A DNA stretch of 64,000 nucleotides from Sulfuricurvum sp. (GCA_030696775.1 JAUYRN010000027.1:62001-126000), one strand, 5' to 3'; positions 7,415 through 17,073 are shown, counted from the stretch's first letter. The notes: generated by a model from the letters alone, not told the origin. Numbers and translations are program-made.

Positions 7415-8707
7415 TTAACCTTTTTTGACCTGTTGATGTGCACCGCGGTCAGGGCTAACCCACCTCGCACGACCTTTTTTACCAAACAATACTTTTGGAA
7501 GAGCCGTTACTGCTGTAAACAAATTAAGGAGCCAATAAGCAAATGGATACCAGATCATCCAAAAATAATTTTTCCCCAAACCTTTGTCATAATGACCATC
7601 CAGCCATTTGCTGACACCAAACTGTACTAAACAAGCACCGATCAAAATCACACTGCTTTGATCCGGCAAAATGGGTGATTGCTGCGGCATTAAATACGCT
7701 ACTGGAACAAATAGACTAATAATCCAGACTAAAAAAACCAATACCATACTGTACGCCCAAATCGTACTGAGCATCAGTTCTACCATCAATCCCCATAGAT
7801 GGGTCTGTTTAGGCATAAATAAAACCTTGAAGTTTTTCAGCATCACTTGCACACCGCCCATAGCCCAACGTAACCGCTGTTTCCATAGACCGCTCAATGT
7901 CTCAGGCATCAAAATCCATACCAATGCGCGCGGTTCAAAACGGACATCCCAACCGTTGCGTTGCAGTTTCCAGGTAATATCGATATCTTCTGTCAGCATA
8001 TCTGGACTCCAATAACCCACCTCATGTACCGCTGCTTTTCTAAACCCGGTAATGACTCCTGATACAGTAAAAATTCGTCCAAAACTTCGCTGTGCCCGCT
8101 TTATCATCCCCACAATAGAGGAAAATTCACCTACTTGAATTTTGCCCAGCAACGTCGTACGATTACGTATTCGTGGATTTCCCGTAACGGCGGCAACTGC
8201 CGGGTAACGGATAAAATGTTTCACCATCCAATGAACACAATATTCATCAATCAAGGCATCCCCGTCGATCCCGATCAAATATTCATATTTTGCTACCAAT
8301 GCCCCTGCTTGAAGACCCAAAGCTTTGCCCTGATTTTCGGCTAAATTAACCACTTTTAATTTTGGATTATTTTTGGCCAACTCTAGCAATATCTCTAAAG
8401 TATCATCTTTACTGCCATCATTAATGGCGATCACTTCAAATTCTGGGTATTTCACATTAAGAGCATACGAAATAGTTTCGATAGCATTTTGACCTTCGTT
8501 ATAACATGGAATCAAAATACTGACTCCGGCCCAACTTTCACCAGCTCTAAGAGGTGGAATAATATATTTAAGATAAGGTTTCTCATTTTTAAAATAAAAA
8601 AAGATTGCCCCGACTATCCATAAACTTGACATAAACAGTGGGTAATAAAATATAAAGCCTAAGAGTATGTGCCATATTAAATGCAAAAATATAATAAAAG
8701 TTGTCAT
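7415..8707 (-). CDS. pgaC: PNAG synthase, family 2 glycosyltransferase PgaC
   Basis: This 430-residue inner-membrane processive GT2 polymerises UDP-GlcNAc into beta-1,6-linked chains. The catalytic motifs are complete: LIPCYNEG at 65-72, INDGSKDDT with D97, GIDGDA with D148 and D150, TEDID at 239-243 and QRLRW at 277-281. An N-terminal TM segment (about 5-37) and about three C-terminal TM helices match PgaC/IcaA. Ten bases separate it from pgaB, and pgaD follows directly, so the three form one operon. Hyaluronan- or cellulose-type synthases have similar motifs, but the pgaB neighbour decides. Confidence 0.88.
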   Translation of the reverse strand: MTTFIIFLHLIWHILLGFIFYYPLFMSSLWIVGAIFFYFKNEKPYLKYIIPPLRAGESWAGVSILIPCYNEGQNAIETISYALNVKYPEFEVIAINDGSKDDTLEILLELAKNNPKLKVVNLAENQGKALGLQAGALVAKYEYLIGIDGDALIDEYCVHWMVKHFIRYPAVAAVTGNPRIRNRTTLLGKIQVGEFSSIVGMIKRAQRSFGRIFTVSGVITGFRKAAVHEVGYWSPDMLTEDIDITWKLQRNGWDVRFEPRALVWILMPETLSGLWKQRLRWAMGGVQVMLKNFKVLFMPKQTHLWGLMVELMLSTIWAYSMVLVFLVWIISLFVPVAYLMPQQSPILPDQSSVILIGACLVQFGVSKWLDGHYDKGLGKNYFWMIWYPFAYWLLNLFTAVTALPKVLFGKKGRARWVSPDRGAHQQVKKG

Positions 8708-8716
8708 AAATTCTTC

Positions 8717-10774
8717 CTACTTGTCGGACGTTGTACTGCTTGGAGTTAACGTATGCATGCGCAATGCTTTAAGTCCAAAATTTTGTTTCATATTGTCGGC
8801 ATCAGGAATGTTTTTGAATAAATTGTCGGGATAATACGCGATATGATGAGCACCCAAATCATACAAGTGACCCATAGTATCACTCATCTCTTTAGATGAG
8901 ATCGCCTCGTTATCTTTTCTCCAATCAACCGTTTGTAACTCCATCACTATACGTTCAAGCCCACATTGCTCTTGTTTGACATTATGAACAATTTTATCAT
9001 AAAACTCTCGTGCATTATCAGCTTGTTCCATATACGGCATAGCCATAATAGCGGTGTAATCATAGTGCTTGATTGATTCGTGCAAACTCTGTGCATACCA
9101 CTCTTGGGCATCCTTGTTTAGTGCGACTTGGGCATAGAGGTTACGTGCGGTTTTTAGTCCTGGTTGTTCGTTTCGCACAATTTGAGCCAATTGCATCGCA
9201 AATTCATCTAAATAATCAGTTTTCAGTTGTGTCCACTTCGCAAACTGTTTTTTATCGGCTCTGATTTTAGTAACATCGGACGCTAATCCCCATTTTTTAT
9301 ATTGCGCATGAGCTGCCGAACTGTCATCTTCATAATCGGACAGCGTAACATCATCATGAAATAATATTCCATCCATATAGGCTGATTTTGCCAAATCTTC
9401 GTAAATTTCTTCGATTACTTTACGTGCTTTGGGTGAAAAAGGAGATAACCGCGGATACCCCATATTGAGATGGGTCGGATCAACTTGCAATGTCACAACC
9501 GTATCTTTTACCGCCGGATTGTTCTGCGGTAATTGCCATGCAATCATCGGCATCCATGCATAAATACGTTTGACTTGTGTGCGTGTTGAAATTTGCCAAG
9601 AAACTCGACTAAACAGATCTGCCCTCATCGGTATGTTACGATTAGGAAAATAGACATAGTCAGCTGCACCGTTGGCATCGGGGTCTGCAAAAGCTTGCAA
9701 ATAAACCGTATTAACCCCTAAGTTCTTGATACGGTCAAGTAAGTCGCCTAGATTTTTTTCTTGTTGAACCGGATCTGCATCATAAATATAATCTAAATCA
9801 ATGTGTGCAGCTTTTGTGGTGCGGGCATCGTCCGTATAGTTGGCATTTCTCACCCACATGTTGAGTTCTAAATCCGGAAGTGTCATTTTATGCTCAACCA
9901 AAATACGTCGTAGGCCCCACAGCGGTGTGATGGCAGTATTACTGCCATCATCCAATGTTAATCCGATGGGCATACCTAACTTCTCTGCAATTTTGCGTAC
10001 TTTGCTATTGTAATGTCCATACGGCCACACCATGACGCGAGGTTTTTGACCAGTATAGTGTTTTAAAAACCTATTGTTTTCTGCTAAATCATTATAGATA
10101 CGTTGCTCATACGCTTTTTCATCTTCATACGCTTGTTTCTCACTCAGCCATTGTCGTGTTCTTATCGCCGGCTGCATACTTCCTTGCGGATTGCCTTGTA
10201 TCCCTTTGTGTGCGGCATACGAATGACTGGCAACTTCTACAAGGCCGCTGCTTACCATCTCTTTGATCTCTTTTTGGCTTAAAAACTCACTGCGAGGGAT
10301 CATGTTTCCACTAAAATCTACTTTATCTTCCTTCGTCAGCCAACTGCCAACCAATGCAATGACGCTGGGAATTTTGTATTTTTTAAGTATAGGATATGCA
10401 TTAGCATATACGGATTGATAGCCATCATCAAACGTGATCAAAACGGATTTAGCCGGCAATTTCTTTCCACTTTTACGGTACTTTAAAATATCATTGATGC
10501 CAATAAAGTGATACCCGTTATCTATTAACCAACGCATTTGGTGATCAAAATTTGAAGGTGTAACCGCATAGGTTGAATCCAATGTTTTACTTTTATCGGC
10601 TATTTCATGATAGCTCAAGATTGTGAATTCGTTGGGGTTTTGATCTCGGCTGCACACATCAGGCAGATCGTTTGCCAGTACATAACTGCTTGCAATACCT
10701 ATAAATATCAAGATTAATTTTAGTAATGGTTTAAGAATATTATGGTCATTTTTTGTGGGTGATAATAGAATCAT
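8717..10774 (-). CDS. pgaB: poly-beta-1,6-N-acetylglucosamine N-deacetylase PgaB
   Basis: This 685-residue, two-domain periplasmic protein has close to the E. coli length. The CE4 deacetylase domain has TFDDGY with D116/D117 and SHSYAAH with H184/H189 as metal and catalytic residues. The C-terminal GH13-like domain begins near residue 325 and includes LGVNTVYLQAFAD, WMPMIAW and FHDDVTLSDYED. The signal peptide cleaves near residue 35 and shows no lipobox cysteine, unlike the E. coli lipoprotein. It partially deacetylates PNAG before export. No pgaA porin gene precedes it; a Wzz-like gene does. Confidence 0.9.
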   Translation of the reverse strand: MILLSPTKNDHNILKPLLKLILIFIGIASSYVLANDLPDVCSRDQNPNEFTILSYHEIADKSKTLDSTYAVTPSNFDHQMRWLIDNGYHFIGINDILKYRKSGKKLPAKSVLITFDDGYQSVYANAYPILKKYKIPSVIALVGSWLTKEDKVDFSGNMIPRSEFLSQKEIKEMVSSGLVEVASHSYAAHKGIQGNPQGSMQPAIRTRQWLSEKQAYEDEKAYEQRIYNDLAENNRFLKHYTGQKPRVMVWPYGHYNSKVRKIAEKLGMPIGLTLDDGSNTAITPLWGLRRILVEHKMTLPDLELNMWVRNANYTDDARTTKAAHIDLDYIYDADPVQQEKNLGDLLDRIKNLGVNTVYLQAFADPDANGAADYVYFPNRNIPMRADLFSRVSWQISTRTQVKRIYAWMPMIAWQLPQNNPAVKDTVVTLQVDPTHLNMGYPRLSPFSPKARKVIEEIYEDLAKSAYMDGILFHDDVTLSDYEDDSSAAHAQYKKWGLASDVTKIRADKKQFAKWTQLKTDYLDEFAMQLAQIVRNEQPGLKTARNLYAQVALNKDAQEWYAQSLHESIKHYDYTAIMAMPYMEQADNAREFYDKIVHNVKQEQCGLERIVMELQTVDWRKDNEAISSKEMSDTMGHLYDLGAHHIAYYPDNLFKNIPDADNMKQNFGLKALRMHTLTPSSTTSDK

Positions 10775-10870
10775 AATTTGAGTACTTTGCTTTAAATTTT
10801 AAGGAGAATTATACATCAGTTCCCCTTGTAAATTTCCGAACTTATTATTTAAAGTAAAGTTATAGAAAAC

Positions 10871-11812
10871 TTAGGCTTTTTCCTCTTCATTTGGCTTATT
10901 ACGCATAAATTCGAGCAAGAAGATTCCAAATATTCCGAGGATGAGGGATGTCACAAAGGATACCACTACGATCAATCCTCGCTTTGGTCCCTCTTTATCT
11001 CGTTCGTATGCTGCACTTGGAGATGTAACCATCTTGACATTATAAAAATCACTAGATTGAGCTAAAACCTTTTTTTGGATCAATGCGGACATCAACTGAC
11101 TAAGTTGTGTTTTAAGTGAAAGATCATTAGTTTTTTGAAGTTCCTGATCATAGTACGCAATCTTTTTTTCCATGTCACTTAGTTCATTGCTCCGAAGCGA
11201 ATTGGACGCGTATTTCAAAAACAGCGAAACAGTATCTTTCGCTAAAACAGAATCTGCATCACTGCATCCAAGTGTTATAACAGAGGTTTTTTTATCACTG
11301 CTGATAGAGAGCTTTGTTTTGATGGCTTGATACGTTGCAAAGAGCTTCTGTTCTTTTTCATCCGGACTCATCGCTTCAGAATCCTCTTTGGGAGAACCTT
11401 TTTTAAGACGGTAGAAGGTATCTATTCCCAGTGCAAAACGGTAATTTTTATCTACATCTTTAGCATTCATCCGTTCATATAATTTTGATTGGAGTAAAAA
11501 ATTTCGCATCCACTGATAATCATCCAAATAAAGCTGATACGCACTATCGGGCGACATCTCTCCTCCGCCTATATCAACACCCGCCAACCCGGCTAGTGCA
11601 CCCAATCCACCCATGGATGATTTTGATTCCTCTTGAGGTACCAGTACTGCTTGAGAATGATAAATATTTGGCTTTGACAGAGACCAAAGGATACTTAGAG
11701 TTGTCACTGTCAATGAAAAAATTATTAACTTTTTTTTGTGTTTACCAATCGTTCGCGCTAATTCTCGAAGATCGATTTCATCTTCTTGTATCAAAGTACT
11801 TTCGTTTTGCAT
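10871..11812 (-). CDS. Wzz/KpsE-type polysaccharide co-polymerase
   Basis: This 313-residue protein has a cytosolic N-terminus, TM1 near 32-50, a large periplasmic region with a Gly-rich loop (SMGGLGALAGLAG) and coiled-coil stretches, and TM2 near 282-304. This is the chain-length determinant / polysaccharide co-polymerase topology. It lacks a C-terminal tyrosine kinase domain, and no separate kinase gene is in the window. Its ATG overlaps the stop of the SLBB protein gene (ATGA), so the Wza-like and Wzz-like proteins are co-translated. Substrate is either the Wzy-dependent polymer or the Pga product. Confidence 0.82.
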   Translation of the reverse strand: MQNESTLIQEDEIDLRELARTIGKHKKKLIIFSLTVTTLSILWSLSKPNIYHSQAVLVPQEESKSSMGGLGALAGLAGVDIGGGEMSPDSAYQLYLDDYQWMRNFLLQSKLYERMNAKDVDKNYRFALGIDTFYRLKKGSPKEDSEAMSPDEKEQKLFATYQAIKTKLSISSDKKTSVITLGCSDADSVLAKDTVSLFLKYASNSLRSNELSDMEKKIAYYDQELQKTNDLSLKTQLSQLMSALIQKKVLAQSSDFYNVKMVTSPSAAYERDKEGPKRGLIVVVSFVTSLILGIFGIFLLEFMRNKPNEEEKA

Positions 11813-14565
11813 CAGAGTGCTCCGACTGTATGCAGTGCCGCAGCAGAAACCGCTAATTGATATAAAATTGCCGTAATATCTTTCGCTAATCCGATACCGC
11901 TCATCGTACTGATATACATTGGAACAACAATCACATCACCCGGCCCGATTTGAGTATTCGATCCAAATAGAAAGCTCGTTTTAAAGGTTTCCGCCTCGCC
12001 ATTCGCATGAACAACAAAAATGCTGCTGTCATCGCCACTCTCTTTGATTCCACCCGATTTATTGAGATAATCATCAAGTGCATACTCTTTGTTATAAACA
12101 ATAGCATTAGGATTAAGGACTTCACCCTGAACGACCACACTGTCTTCGCGCTCAGGGATATAAAGAGCATCACCATTTTTGAGTAAAATATCAGAGCTAC
12201 TCCCTTTAAAACGGGCTAAATTAGCATCTAAATGAATGGCTAAACGGCCAACTAGAGGAGTTTTTGCTACATCTTCTTTGAGTGACCCCAGCATCGAGAC
12301 CAGCTGTGTTTTATCGCCAGCACTTTTCCCGGCTTCTGCAGGCTGTGTCGAGATGTACATAACCCGGCTCTCCAGATCTTTGATCTGGCGCTCCATCCCC
12401 TCACGTTGTCGTATTTTTAAATCTTCACGAGTAAATACTGCCCCCTCTACATACGCTGCATCTGTAAATCCTCCGGCCCGTTTAAGTGCATCACTCATCG
12501 TCTCACCGTCTTCGATTGCATATTCACCAGGATATTTAACTTTGCCACGGATGGTGATTGATTTACGCTCATTCCAATGTGGAATTTTAAAGACGGTAAC
12601 TTCATCATATGCTTGAAGCTGTGGTGACGTTGCAGAAGTAGCTTCGGCTACAGAGATAATTTTTACATTACGAACACGTATATCATTGTTAATACTATAT
12701 CTGACTAACTCAACTTTATCCATACTGGCTTTTTCTGTTAATCCACCTGAAGCACGAATTAAATCATTGAGGGTTGTTACTTTGTCCGCTATAGGGTAAC
12801 TGCCTGGCTTATAGATCTCGCCATTTATTTTTGCCTCTTGTATCGGATTGGTCGTAAAATATCCTACGGTGCGAATGTCATCAAACTCACCCAATATCAC
12901 TTTTTCATGCATCGTATCGACAACACGGACTTTCATCGTCATGGATACTGGATCAGGAGATACGATCGTTACCCGGCTTCGATCGATCGGACAGATTGTA
13001 CCCGCAGTGCTAAGCAATGCTTCAAGAGTCATATTTGACAGAAACTTGTATTCACCGGCACGGGCAATACATTCACCTGAAATTTTTACGATGGATGGAG
13101 GCGTAACCGTTGAACTGTTCAATATATAAAGTTCATCTCTATATTTGAGGCTGATCTTTTCTTTACCTGAGAGTACATCACTCAGTGAAAATCCGATCAA
13201 CTCTTCTTTTAGATTTGCTGAAGTTCGTTTGATGATGGCATAATCGAAATACGTATCTTCAAGAAACACTCCACGGAGGGTATTTTGAGCAATTTCACGC
13301 CCGAAAAAATCTTTTAGAGGTGTTCCGTCTTTTTCAAGCGGCCAAAATCCGGGCTTGACAACATTGCCATAAAGAACAATACCACGAAGGTTGCTTTTAT
13401 CTAAATTATGAACATAGACTTTGTCTTGATCCTGTGCTATCATTTTTTTCGATTCAACAAGTGAAACATTAAAGACTTTCATCCCTTGATGCCCCTCATA
13501 TCGAGTGATACGTATATCATTTTTACTTGCACTTGCTTGTATACCGCCTGCATATGCTATGAGATCTGCGATAGAAGTATTCTCTTTCGCCTCATAAATC
13601 GCAGGACGTTTTACATCTCCGTCGATCACAACATTTTTTCCCATGATTGGGACGATGATGATATCTCCTGCACGTAACAATGGATCACTGCGTCCCGTTC
13701 CACGGATGATGGTATAAAGATCGATAATCGTATAAATACGACCTTGACGCTTAATTTTCACCGAACGCATAGAACCGTTTGCAGAAAGTCCGCCCGCTGA
13801 AATCAGTGCTTCTTTAATGGTTGAAAACGAACTTACGTTGTAGAGGCCCGGCACTGCCACTTCACCTGCCAAAGTTACTTGAATTGATGAAAATTGAGAA
13901 ATAGTGACTGTCACTCCAACATTGGGATACGCTGCCATCAAAGCATCGGTAATGGTCTTTTTCGCTTCACTAAACGAGAGACCCGCGATCTGAAGCGGAC
14001 CGAATGACGGGATAACTACGCTCCCGTCTTTATCAACCGTTAGACTCATATTATCCGATTTAGGACCGTACAAAATAACATTTAGAACATCTTTTGGAAC
14101 CAGCTTGTAGTTTTCTGGGACCGGTAATGATGCCAAATCCATCCCATTTTTATTACTAAAAAATTCGATACCGTAGCGCTTAAGTGCTTTTGGGCTCTCT
14201 TTGATCTGACGCGTCATAAGACGTTTACTGTAAACATTATTTTTTTCAATGCTGAGAGGAGATCGATAAAACGATGCCATATCCTCATTTCCAAGCGACA
14301 TGTTCAATGTATCTTCCGCAAGTGCCTGTTCTGCAACTTTCTCTTGAACAATATCATTAACCGGGGCATCAACTTTTGTGACTGTACTTGCAACTGGAGC
14401 CTTAGCATCTTTCATCATTGCTTTAGCTTGTGGAGAATCCAGCAGTGCCGGATTTGCTTTGATCGCTTGAACAATCGCTGCATTGGATGAACCACCGTCT
14501 AATCCTTCGGCATAAAGTGTAATCCCTATCATAAGAAGGAAAAATATTATTTTTTTAATGGCCAT
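11812..14565 (-). CDS. large SLBB-domain polysaccharide export protein (Wza/KpsD-like)
   Basis: This 917-residue protein has a signal peptide (cleavage near 19) and a variable region to about 150. A Poly_export domain follows (NYKLVPKDVLNVILYG ... YPNVGVTVTISQF). About seven SLBB-like beta-grasp units come next, recognised by repeated openings such as GEVAVPGLYNV, GDVKRPAIYE, GNVVKPGFWPL, GECIARAGEYKF, GEIYKPGSYPI, GKVKYPGEYAI and GEVLNPNAIVYN. It ends in a hydrophobic segment (ITAILYQLAVSAAAL). Wza has far fewer such units, so this copy is strongly extended and could span much of the periplasm. The product is predicted to form the outer-membrane export channel. Confidence 0.88.
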   Translation of the reverse strand: MAIKKIIFFLLMIGITLYAEGLDGGSSNAAIVQAIKANPALLDSPQAKAMMKDAKAPVASTVTKVDAPVNDIVQEKVAEQALAEDTLNMSLGNEDMASFYRSPLSIEKNNVYSKRLMTRQIKESPKALKRYGIEFFSNKNGMDLASLPVPENYKLVPKDVLNVILYGPKSDNMSLTVDKDGSVVIPSFGPLQIAGLSFSEAKKTITDALMAAYPNVGVTVTISQFSSIQVTLAGEVAVPGLYNVSSFSTIKEALISAGGLSANGSMRSVKIKRQGRIYTIIDLYTIIRGTGRSDPLLRAGDIIIVPIMGKNVVIDGDVKRPAIYEAKENTSIADLIAYAGGIQASASKNDIRITRYEGHQGMKVFNVSLVESKKMIAQDQDKVYVHNLDKSNLRGIVLYGNVVKPGFWPLEKDGTPLKDFFGREIAQNTLRGVFLEDTYFDYAIIKRTSANLKEELIGFSLSDVLSGKEKISLKYRDELYILNSSTVTPPSIVKISGECIARAGEYKFLSNMTLEALLSTAGTICPIDRSRVTIVSPDPVSMTMKVRVVDTMHEKVILGEFDDIRTVGYFTTNPIQEAKINGEIYKPGSYPIADKVTTLNDLIRASGGLTEKASMDKVELVRYSINNDIRVRNVKIISVAEATSATSPQLQAYDEVTVFKIPHWNERKSITIRGKVKYPGEYAIEDGETMSDALKRAGGFTDAAYVEGAVFTREDLKIRQREGMERQIKDLESRVMYISTQPAEAGKSAGDKTQLVSMLGSLKEDVAKTPLVGRLAIHLDANLARFKGSSSDILLKNGDALYIPEREDSVVVQGEVLNPNAIVYNKEYALDDYLNKSGGIKESGDDSSIFVVHANGEAETFKTSFLFGSNTQIGPGDVIVVPMYISTMSGIGLAKDITAILYQLAVSAAALHTVGAL

Positions 14566-14598
14566 CGTTGTGTGACTCCCTTGACTGTTATGTTTTAA

Positions 14599-15195
14599 TT
14601 AGATTGAATATCCCATGAGGTGATCCACCTCAGTTTTTGCAGCTCTTAATGCTGTTTTTGGATTCATTCCCTGTGCTATTTTTTCATCAACTCGACGGGA
14701 AAGCTGCTGCTGTGCGAAACGACTGCGCGGATCATCACCTACTGTCGATTGATCAATGTTGGACGTTTTTACAGTACCTTCCGGCACATTTACCATAGCA
14801 AGACGCTTTAACCACTGATTTTTAAACACGGGATTCGCCGAATGATAACATCCGATTGCTTGGAGATTATACCCTCTTTTGCGTATGTGAGAACTGAGAA
14901 GCAATGCGCCGACATACACATTGACCTCCGGATCCAGAAGCGCTTGACGTGTGACCCCGATCTTCGAAAGACCTCTCAGATGCATCGAATTAATCTGCAT
15001 TAGTCCGATATCTACCGTACCATTTTTGTTTTGATTCATCGCACGAGGATTCAGAGAACTTTCAATCGTCGCTATACGTTTTAGCAATGAGGATTCAATA
15101 CCGAAATCACGACCCGCTTTTTCGAAAATCGGATCATAAGAAGTAGCAAAAAGTGGCAAAATTGCGAGTAAAAACCCCACGAATATTTTAATCAT
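14599..15195 (-). CDS. lytic transglycosylase, SLT domain
   Basis: This 198-residue protein has a signal peptide, then the Slt fold. The catalytic glutamate is E45 in IATIESSLNP, followed by DIGLMQINSMHL and a later YHSA segment, all family signatures. ATG 15195 is preferred to GTG 15201 because AGGG lies at a suitable distance only from the former. Transglycosylases in secretion loci cut peptidoglycan to let envelope-spanning machines assemble. Here it lies just upstream (in transcription) of the SLBB export gene, which suggests that role. Confidence 0.88.
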   Translation of the reverse strand: MIKIFVGFLLAILPLFATSYDPIFEKAGRDFGIESSLLKRIATIESSLNPRAMNQNKNGTVDIGLMQINSMHLRGLSKIGVTRQALLDPEVNVYVGALLLSSHIRKRGYNLQAIGCYHSANPVFKNQWLKRLAMVNVPEGTVKTSNIDQSTVGDDPRSRFAQQQLSRRVDEKIAQGMNPKTALRAAKTEVDHLMGYSI

Positions 15196-15285
15196 TGACA
15201 CCCTGTTTTAAAAATTTTTAATCTCAAATATTGAAAAAATCAATGTTATTTTAACATTATTTAGTAAAATCCTAAATGTCACGGG

Positions 15286-16836
15286 TTAATAAAGCAAGCG
15301 TTTGTTCTTCACTGTTGAGAAACGGTACATAATGCCGCCTTTGAGTGTCGGAGTTTCCAGTTCTCCAGCAATGCTTTTCGTCAGACCCGCCCCGATCCAA
15401 AGATTGGTATTACTGACCGCTTCATACCGAACTCCCGCTTCCGCTTCGACAATGGCACCGCTTCCGACATCGATTCCGCCACCTCCGCCGGCTCCCACAC
15501 CTGCTTGTGTATAGAGGCTCATTGACAGCGGCAGTCGATAGTTTATTCCGATTCCAAGTGTCCCAGAGACATAACCGCCAGCACCGCCACTGTATGCTCC
15601 CAGTGCTTTACCGTAAAAATATCCGATACCTCCGGTAAGCGAATCCATCTGCATCCCCACCAACGAAACACCTGCACTGTCTCCACCTTTACGCTGGGCC
15701 GATAAATACGTTTCATGTATCGGACGAACTTGCCAATCACTTCGGATGAGTTCATAATCGAAGCGTTGATCTTCGAAAGTTCCAGATGAGGGTTTGATCG
15801 TCACAAAAGGATGATTGAGTGAAAAACTCATCAGTTCGCCGCTAAACTCTCCATCCACTGACTGAACATATCCGCCTCTAAGATCTGCTGACCATTGCGG
15901 GTTCATTCTATACGTCAATCCAACCGTTGCTTTACCCATAGACCCGCCACCGGTAGCAATTTTACCACCGCCACCCAACCCGATCGCACCATCTAGATTC
16001 ATCGTTAATCGAGATTTATTCGAAGCACGTTCAAACAGACCATACCTCCATCCCATCCCTGAAAATATCTCAGCATAGCCATCTGCACCACCGCTCATCG
16101 CTCCAGCCGTCGACAGATGCCACACAACATTACGGGATAAAAAATTTTCGTATCGAATACCAACCGTATCAAAAGATGCGCTCATCAACGATCCATCGGT
16201 TTTACGCGAACCGCTTGAGGGGATATAGTGCTGCATTTCAATCCCAAATGTTCCCTGCACAGGCTTTAATGAACGTTGAAACATCCCCTCAGTATCGTAA
16301 GATAAAGAATCCAATCTCCCCCGATAACCGCCATCTAACCTAAACGATTCAAACGGAAGATCCACAACAGCCGCTATTTGAGAACTTTTGATCGCCCCAT
16401 TGGGAAATTCAATCTGTGAGAGTTGCAATCCTGCTCGTATATCAGAGTTTCCATACGTGAGTCCGATGTGAGGACGAAGCATAAGCCCACCCCCCTGAGG
16501 AGCAGCACCGCCACCACCTCCTCCGATAAACAGACCCATTTCAGCCTCAAAATCAGACAACAACGGATACCGCAGACCTCCTTCGAACCCTCCGGTAAAA
16601 AAGCCGCCCCGCTCTCCGGCAGCTGCCCCATACACTCCAAGTCCACCATACCAATACGAACCGAATCTTTGCTGATAGTTCAACCCGACCAATCCCATAG
16701 CTTCATCACCTGGAAGGGTTAGTGTCTCATACGTTACACGTACATTATTATGATCGAGATGAACCGGTATAGCATCCGCCCATGCAGAGACAGAGATACC
16801 GCACACTATTAAAATTCTAATTTTTGTTATGATCAT
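15286..16836 (-). CDS. predicted Gly-rich outer-membrane beta-barrel protein
   Basis: This 516-residue protein has a signal peptide (cleavage after SAWA near residue 20). The rest alternates hydrophobic and polar residues with many Gly and aromatic positions, as in repeated amphipathic strands (for example SYWYGGLGVYGAAAGERGGF), and is studded with GGGGG turns. It ends in strands with a terminal aromatic (KNKRLLY). This is the pattern of an outer-membrane beta-barrel. No family was recognised. Its place at the head of the transglycosylase-SLBB-Wzz-pgaBCD run makes a role in export or anchoring of polysaccharide likely, but this is inference. Confidence 0.65.
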   Translation of the reverse strand: MIITKIRILIVCGISVSAWADAIPVHLDHNNVRVTYETLTLPGDEAMGLVGLNYQQRFGSYWYGGLGVYGAAAGERGGFFTGGFEGGLRYPLLSDFEAEMGLFIGGGGGGAAPQGGGLMLRPHIGLTYGNSDIRAGLQLSQIEFPNGAIKSSQIAAVVDLPFESFRLDGGYRGRLDSLSYDTEGMFQRSLKPVQGTFGIEMQHYIPSSGSRKTDGSLMSASFDTVGIRYENFLSRNVVWHLSTAGAMSGGADGYAEIFSGMGWRYGLFERASNKSRLTMNLDGAIGLGGGGKIATGGGSMGKATVGLTYRMNPQWSADLRGGYVQSVDGEFSGELMSFSLNHPFVTIKPSSGTFEDQRFDYELIRSDWQVRPIHETYLSAQRKGGDSAGVSLVGMQMDSLTGGIGYFYGKALGAYSGGAGGYVSGTLGIGINYRLPLSMSLYTQAGVGAGGGGGIDVGSGAIVEAEAGVRYEAVSNTNLWIGAGLTKSIAGELETPTLKGGIMYRFSTVKNKRLLY

Positions 16837-16851
16837 GATTTACCTATTTTC

Positions 16852-16987
16852 TTAATATACTTCATCATGTGCACCTATATCAATTGGAATTATTTCATTA
16901 TCTTGAATAATAAAATCAATCACCACTCGATTCTTTATTCCAATAGTTCCAGTCATTAAGTATCTCTAAAATCTCAAGCTTTTCCAT
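16852..16987 (-). pseudogene. relics of a toxin-like and an ATPase-like gene
   Basis: Two short overlapping frames look like gene scraps. Bases 16956-16852 encode a 34-residue tail, with NRVVIDFIIQDNEIIPIDIG then AHDEVY, that resembles the C-terminus of RelE/HigB-type toxins. Bases 16987-16916 encode MEKLEILEILNDWNYWNKE, resembling the N-terminus of DUF4143-type AAA ATPases. The two meet around 16920-16956 and neither is complete. This suggests deletion scars of accessory genes in the gap between the barrel protein and the FAD reductase. The similarity is by eye only. Confidence 0.35.
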
Positions 16988-17073
16988 GCGATTTCTTGAT
17001 AAATCATTTTTTGTATCTTACAATTTATAGGATTAATTAATCTCACCATAATCATTAAAATAAAATTTCTTGT

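Noticed and set aside
10871-11812. Wzc-type tyrosine kinase fused to the Wzz-like protein
   Set aside because: The protein ends shortly after TM2 and has no Walker motifs or Tyr-rich tail.
15302-15514. Pro/Ser-rich + strand frame
   Set aside because: Complement of the Gly-rich barrel gene; Gly codons read as Pro/Ala on the opposite strand.
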